A program made the translations under genes and the position numbers. A stretch of DNA of 33,231 bases from Chara braunii. Taxonomy: Eukaryota > Streptophyta > Charophyceae > Charales > Characeae. The stretch is taken from assembly GCA_003427395.1 (NCBI GenBank), contig BFEA01000071.1, positions 951,388-984,618 on the forward strand, given 5' to 3'. Shown piece by piece: positions 30,600-33,231 of this stretch; the stretch's first letter is position 1, and each line of letters opens with the position of its first letter. The notes below the pieces were generated by a model that saw only the letters and a list, made by a program, of their open reading frames with translations, did no database searches and was not told where the DNA came from.

Positions 30600-31690
30600 C
30601 TGCGTCGTAATCCAGGTGAGATATACATTGAACGCACTAATACCTGATGAGAAAAAACACAAGTTCTTTAAGTCAGCACTGAGGAACAGATATTAACACA
30701 GGATTGTGTATTATCACCTCTAGATCGTAATCCAGGTGAGATATACATCGAATGCACAATACCTGATGGGAGAAAACACAAGTTTTTTTCTTTAAGTCAG
30801 CACACTACTGAATCCATGAGACTATTGAAAACTGCACATTGGGATGTGAATGACACATTTGGACCCCAATACACGATTCTGAGAAATAAAGATATGTCGA
30901 GGACAAAACCATAATATCATCAAAAGTACTATCAAGATTAATAAATTTCATGAACAAGAGTCTAACGAACTTACAAATTCATGGGACTATTGAAAGCTGC
31001 ACATTGGGATGTGAACGACATATTTGGACCCCAATACACGTTTCTGAAAAATAAAGATATGTCGAGGACAAAACCATTTTTACCGCTTTATAATGAGTTT
31101 TCCATAATATCATCAGAAGTACTATCAAGATTAATAAATTTCATGAACAAGAGTCTCAATATTGGTTTTACTTGGCATGGAACAAACAAGTTCGCACCAC
31201 AATTAAGGGAATTCAATAATCTGGTCAGGTCCACATATGGGGAAAACACAAAAATATGTGTGCAACATTTGACGTTAAGGATATGTTTTTGAACTACAAC
31301 CAAACACACATCCTGAATGTCATGTAATGGATTCTCAACAAGGCAAATGAAAAACAAAAGACAAATTTGTTATAATGTAAGAGGAAAGTACGTTAATTTC
31401 AAAAATGTGAATGAGACTTGGAAATGGAAAACGGTTGAACTGGATTGGTTACTAGACTTATTCTATTTTGATATAAAGCATGCAGGGAAGGTTACTACAA
31501 CAAATGAAAAGAGTACCAATGAGGAAAGGATCCAGTTTCCCCATTGCAAATTTAGTATGTTCGTATAACAAGCACACGTGATCAAGTACACTTGGGAACG
31601 AGAGAAAGCTCTTACACGGGATGCGATTTGTAAATGACATCATGATAATAGTGATTGCTCACAAAGAGAAAACGAAAGAAGTCGAACGGT
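30600..31690 (+). pseudogene. Reverse transcriptase pseudogene
   Basis: Conserved motifs are scattered over several frames. Near 30730, GEIYIECTIPDGRKHKFF. From 30979, the open piece (30981-31292) includes AHWDVNDIFGPQY and RSTYGENTKIC. At 31262-31291, ATFDVKDMFLN matches RT motif A (F-D-x-K-x-x-F). At 31317-31568, a WLLDLFYFDIKHA region. At 31621-31650, MRFVNDIMIIV matches motif C (F-x-D-D) with the first Asp replaced by Asn. Frameshifts separate these pieces and a stop follows motif C by 18 codons. I cannot see a motif B. Non-LTR or Penelope-like origin is possible; the class is undetermined. Not part of the 7-kb element family. Confidence 0.7.
30814..31156 (+). repeat. Internal duplication within the RT pseudogene
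   Basis: About 30814-30960 and 30979-31156 repeat the CATGRGACTATTGAAARC to AGGACAAAACCAT segment and the CTATCAAGATTAATAAATTT segment. The first copy lacks the 30-base piece around TTTTTACCGCTTTATAATG. A smaller duplicated piece (CGTAATCCAGGTGAGATATA) is at 30604 and 30725. Confidence 0.85.
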
Positions 31691-31839
31691 AGATTAATTC
31701 TGTGTGCTATCATACAACACTAAAACTAAAAGTGCACATGTGATAGTAGCGACAATGAATGAAAGTACTTGGAAACAAATATTCGAAAAGTGGAAGGCAA
31801 ATCACTCCTTAAATGCACAAGCCACAGCATGATGGCCGT

Positions 31840-32440
31840 AGTAGGTGCGGTGGGAGAGTGATGTCCTCGCTCCCCACGGGAGTGACAAGGGGGAGGGAAG
31901 ATGAACTGAGGGAAAGGGAGGAGTTGGAGAATGGTATCAAGGAGGGCGAACAAGAAGAACAATAGGATGATATTGATGGTAACCGTGGTGATTGTGAGAA
32001 GGATGAAACAAAAAAAGAACACAGCGACGGGCAGCGACGGGCAGAGAAAGAAAAGATCGGGGAAAAATAGCCGCAGGGAGAAGAGTGGCAAGGGGAACGA
32101 TTGGAGGTGGGGGAGATGGGAAGTGGAATAAGGTCCAAGAGTGCTGAACGGCAAATGGTATTGATCGAGATGCTTTCACACAATGAGATCGGGAGGGGGA
32201 AAGAAGAGGAGGAGGAGAAGGGGGAGGAGGAAGAGGAGGAGGAGGAGCAAAAGGAGGAAGAGGAGGAGATGAAGAAGGGGAAAGGGTGACAGATGAGGGA
32301 TCTAAAGAAACAGCGGAAGGGGACAAAGGAGGAAGTGGAGTGGGAGAAAGAGCGATAGGAGGAGGAGAAGGCAAAGGAGAACATACAGGAGGACAGGGGG
32401 GTTGAGGAGAAGAGAGAGGAGGAGGATAACGAGGAGAAGG
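31840..32440. repeat. ~600-bp purine-rich region
   Basis: G and A dominate the plus strand, densest at 32190-32287 (GGAGGA/GAAGAG runs with almost no pyrimidines). Long Ser/Pro/Leu-rich frames on the opposite strand (31809-32621) are its translation and have no other support. Confidence 0.85.
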
Positions 32441-32930
32441 ATTGCCTATGCATGGCCCTGTGGGCCGAGCCGAAGGCACTGCCTCGCAATCGCCCCCAGG
32501 TGGAAATTCCGATCCCGACAGTAGGAGTAGCCAAGGAACACCGGTCGTCACTGTTTTGTGCAAGGAGAACGTGCCACGTGGCGAGGGAGTTGAAGAAGGC
32601 TACTACCGGTAGTGGAGCCACTACTGCTACTACTACCGGTGGTGCAGCCGCTACAACTACCCGTAGTGCATCGGCGTCCCGAAGCAGGCTGCGTTTAAGA
32701 ATCGGGAAAGCGAATGCGGGAGCGATTTGCGCTGGTCAGTATCCCCATCGGCGTATGTCATCATCTTACGCTGACGTGGACCGGCCACGACAAATCACGA
32801 TCGCGCAGCTGCTGCTGCTATCGGGCGGGTGCGGGGGAGGGCCACGTCGGCAGGAGGTAGGGGGAGGCAGGACGTAGCGCGAAGGAGGGGAGGGTGGGAG
32901 TACCATGACCGAACCGTGCGCAGTGGGAAC
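32440..32930. other. GC-rich interval without recognised gene
   Basis: Holds ACC/ACT-type trinucleotide repeats (about 32605-32670) giving a Thr/Ala-rich 141-codon frame (32452-32877, +). I see no domain, and the frame rests largely on the repeat; a gene is not supported. Confidence 0.5.
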
Positions 32931-32937
32931 GACGGGG

Positions 32938-32939
<2 letters not shown>

Positions 32940-32984
<45 letters not shown>
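32940..32984. repeat. (AG)n microsatellite
   Basis: About 22 AG units. Confidence 0.96.
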
Positions 32985-32987
<3 letters not shown>

Positions 32988-33008
32988 TTGGATCAATTCT
33001 TTGGTCTT

Positions 33009-33088
33009 ATTCAACTAGGTACTGTATACTTCCATGTTCTGGCCGAAGATTCAACCAGGTAATGTATGTTTCCATGTTCTAGCCGAAG
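33009..33088 (+). repeat. Tandem duplication, 40-bp unit
   Basis: ATTCAACTAGGTACTGTATA and ATTCAACCAGGTAATGTATG begin two 40-base units that both contain TTCCATGTTCTRGCCGAAG. Confidence 0.9.
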
Positions 33089-33143
33089 ATTCATTGGATG
33101 TTGCTCATCCTATCGATGGAAGTTGCATGGCGCGATCGACGAG

Positions 33144-33148
<5 letters not shown>

Positions 33149-33229
<81 letters not shown>

Positions 33230-33231
33230 AC
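33149..33231. repeat. (CT)n-(CA)n compound microsatellite at window end
   Basis: CT units to about 33204, then CA units to the edge. Confidence 0.97.

Noticed and set aside
31809-32621. 270- and 208-codon Ser/Pro-rich frames on the minus strand
   Set aside because: They are translations of a purine-rich low-complexity tract, open in several frames at once, with no domain.

Overview
The window reads as repeat-rich nuclear DNA of a green plant or green alga. The decisive clue is at 171-790 (- strand): decayed pieces of plastid psaA, mitochondrial nad7 and plastid petA lie side by side. U6 snRNA-like and 25S rRNA-like stretches, many AG/TC/TA microsatellites and the lack of any long intact protein gene agree with this. 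The algal-looking cytochrome f C-terminus suggests an alga or charophyte, but I cannot fix the species. Two ambiguous bases (733, 6708) point to a draft assembly.

Positions 1-27186 are almost entirely one nest of four copies of a single ~7.1-7.6 kb repeat, which I do not recognise as a named family. I call the copies O, P, Q and R. O is the oldest, on the - strand, in three pieces (27186-25672, 18499-17478, 2800 to the left edge). P (+) sits in O and is itself split (2801-6350 and 13947-17477). Q (-) sits inside P (6351-13946). R (+) sits in O (18500-25671). P, Q and R each start TGTCG and end CGACA, and each is flanked by a 4-bp target duplication: ACGA/ACGA, GCGG/GTGG and CCGA/CTGA. Removing the insertions restores collinear sequence.

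The element shows no transposase, integrase or reverse transcriptase. From its TGTCG end it carries: an 18-bp subterminal palindrome; a tRNA-like block; a second tRNA-like block and U6-like sequence (Q, O); a 25S rRNA-like block (P, O, weaker in R), which in O is fused directly to U6; a ~180-bp repeat with hairpins; a CAG/GTT-rich stretch with GT-AG-like donors on the opposite strand; a conserved exon-like block; an array of up to twelve short hairpins with covarying stems; a ~120-bp tandem repeat; and a ~1 kb conserved end with a further A-box-like block. It looks like a large non-coding mobile element built from structured-RNA pieces.

Right of 27186 the sequence is ordinary decayed repeat DNA: two degenerate direct units each containing an AG microsatellite, AT-rich sequence, a duplicated and frameshifted reverse-transcriptase pseudogene (30600-31690, +), a polypurine tract (31840-32440) and more microsatellites to the end. 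I see no intact protein-coding gene in the window.
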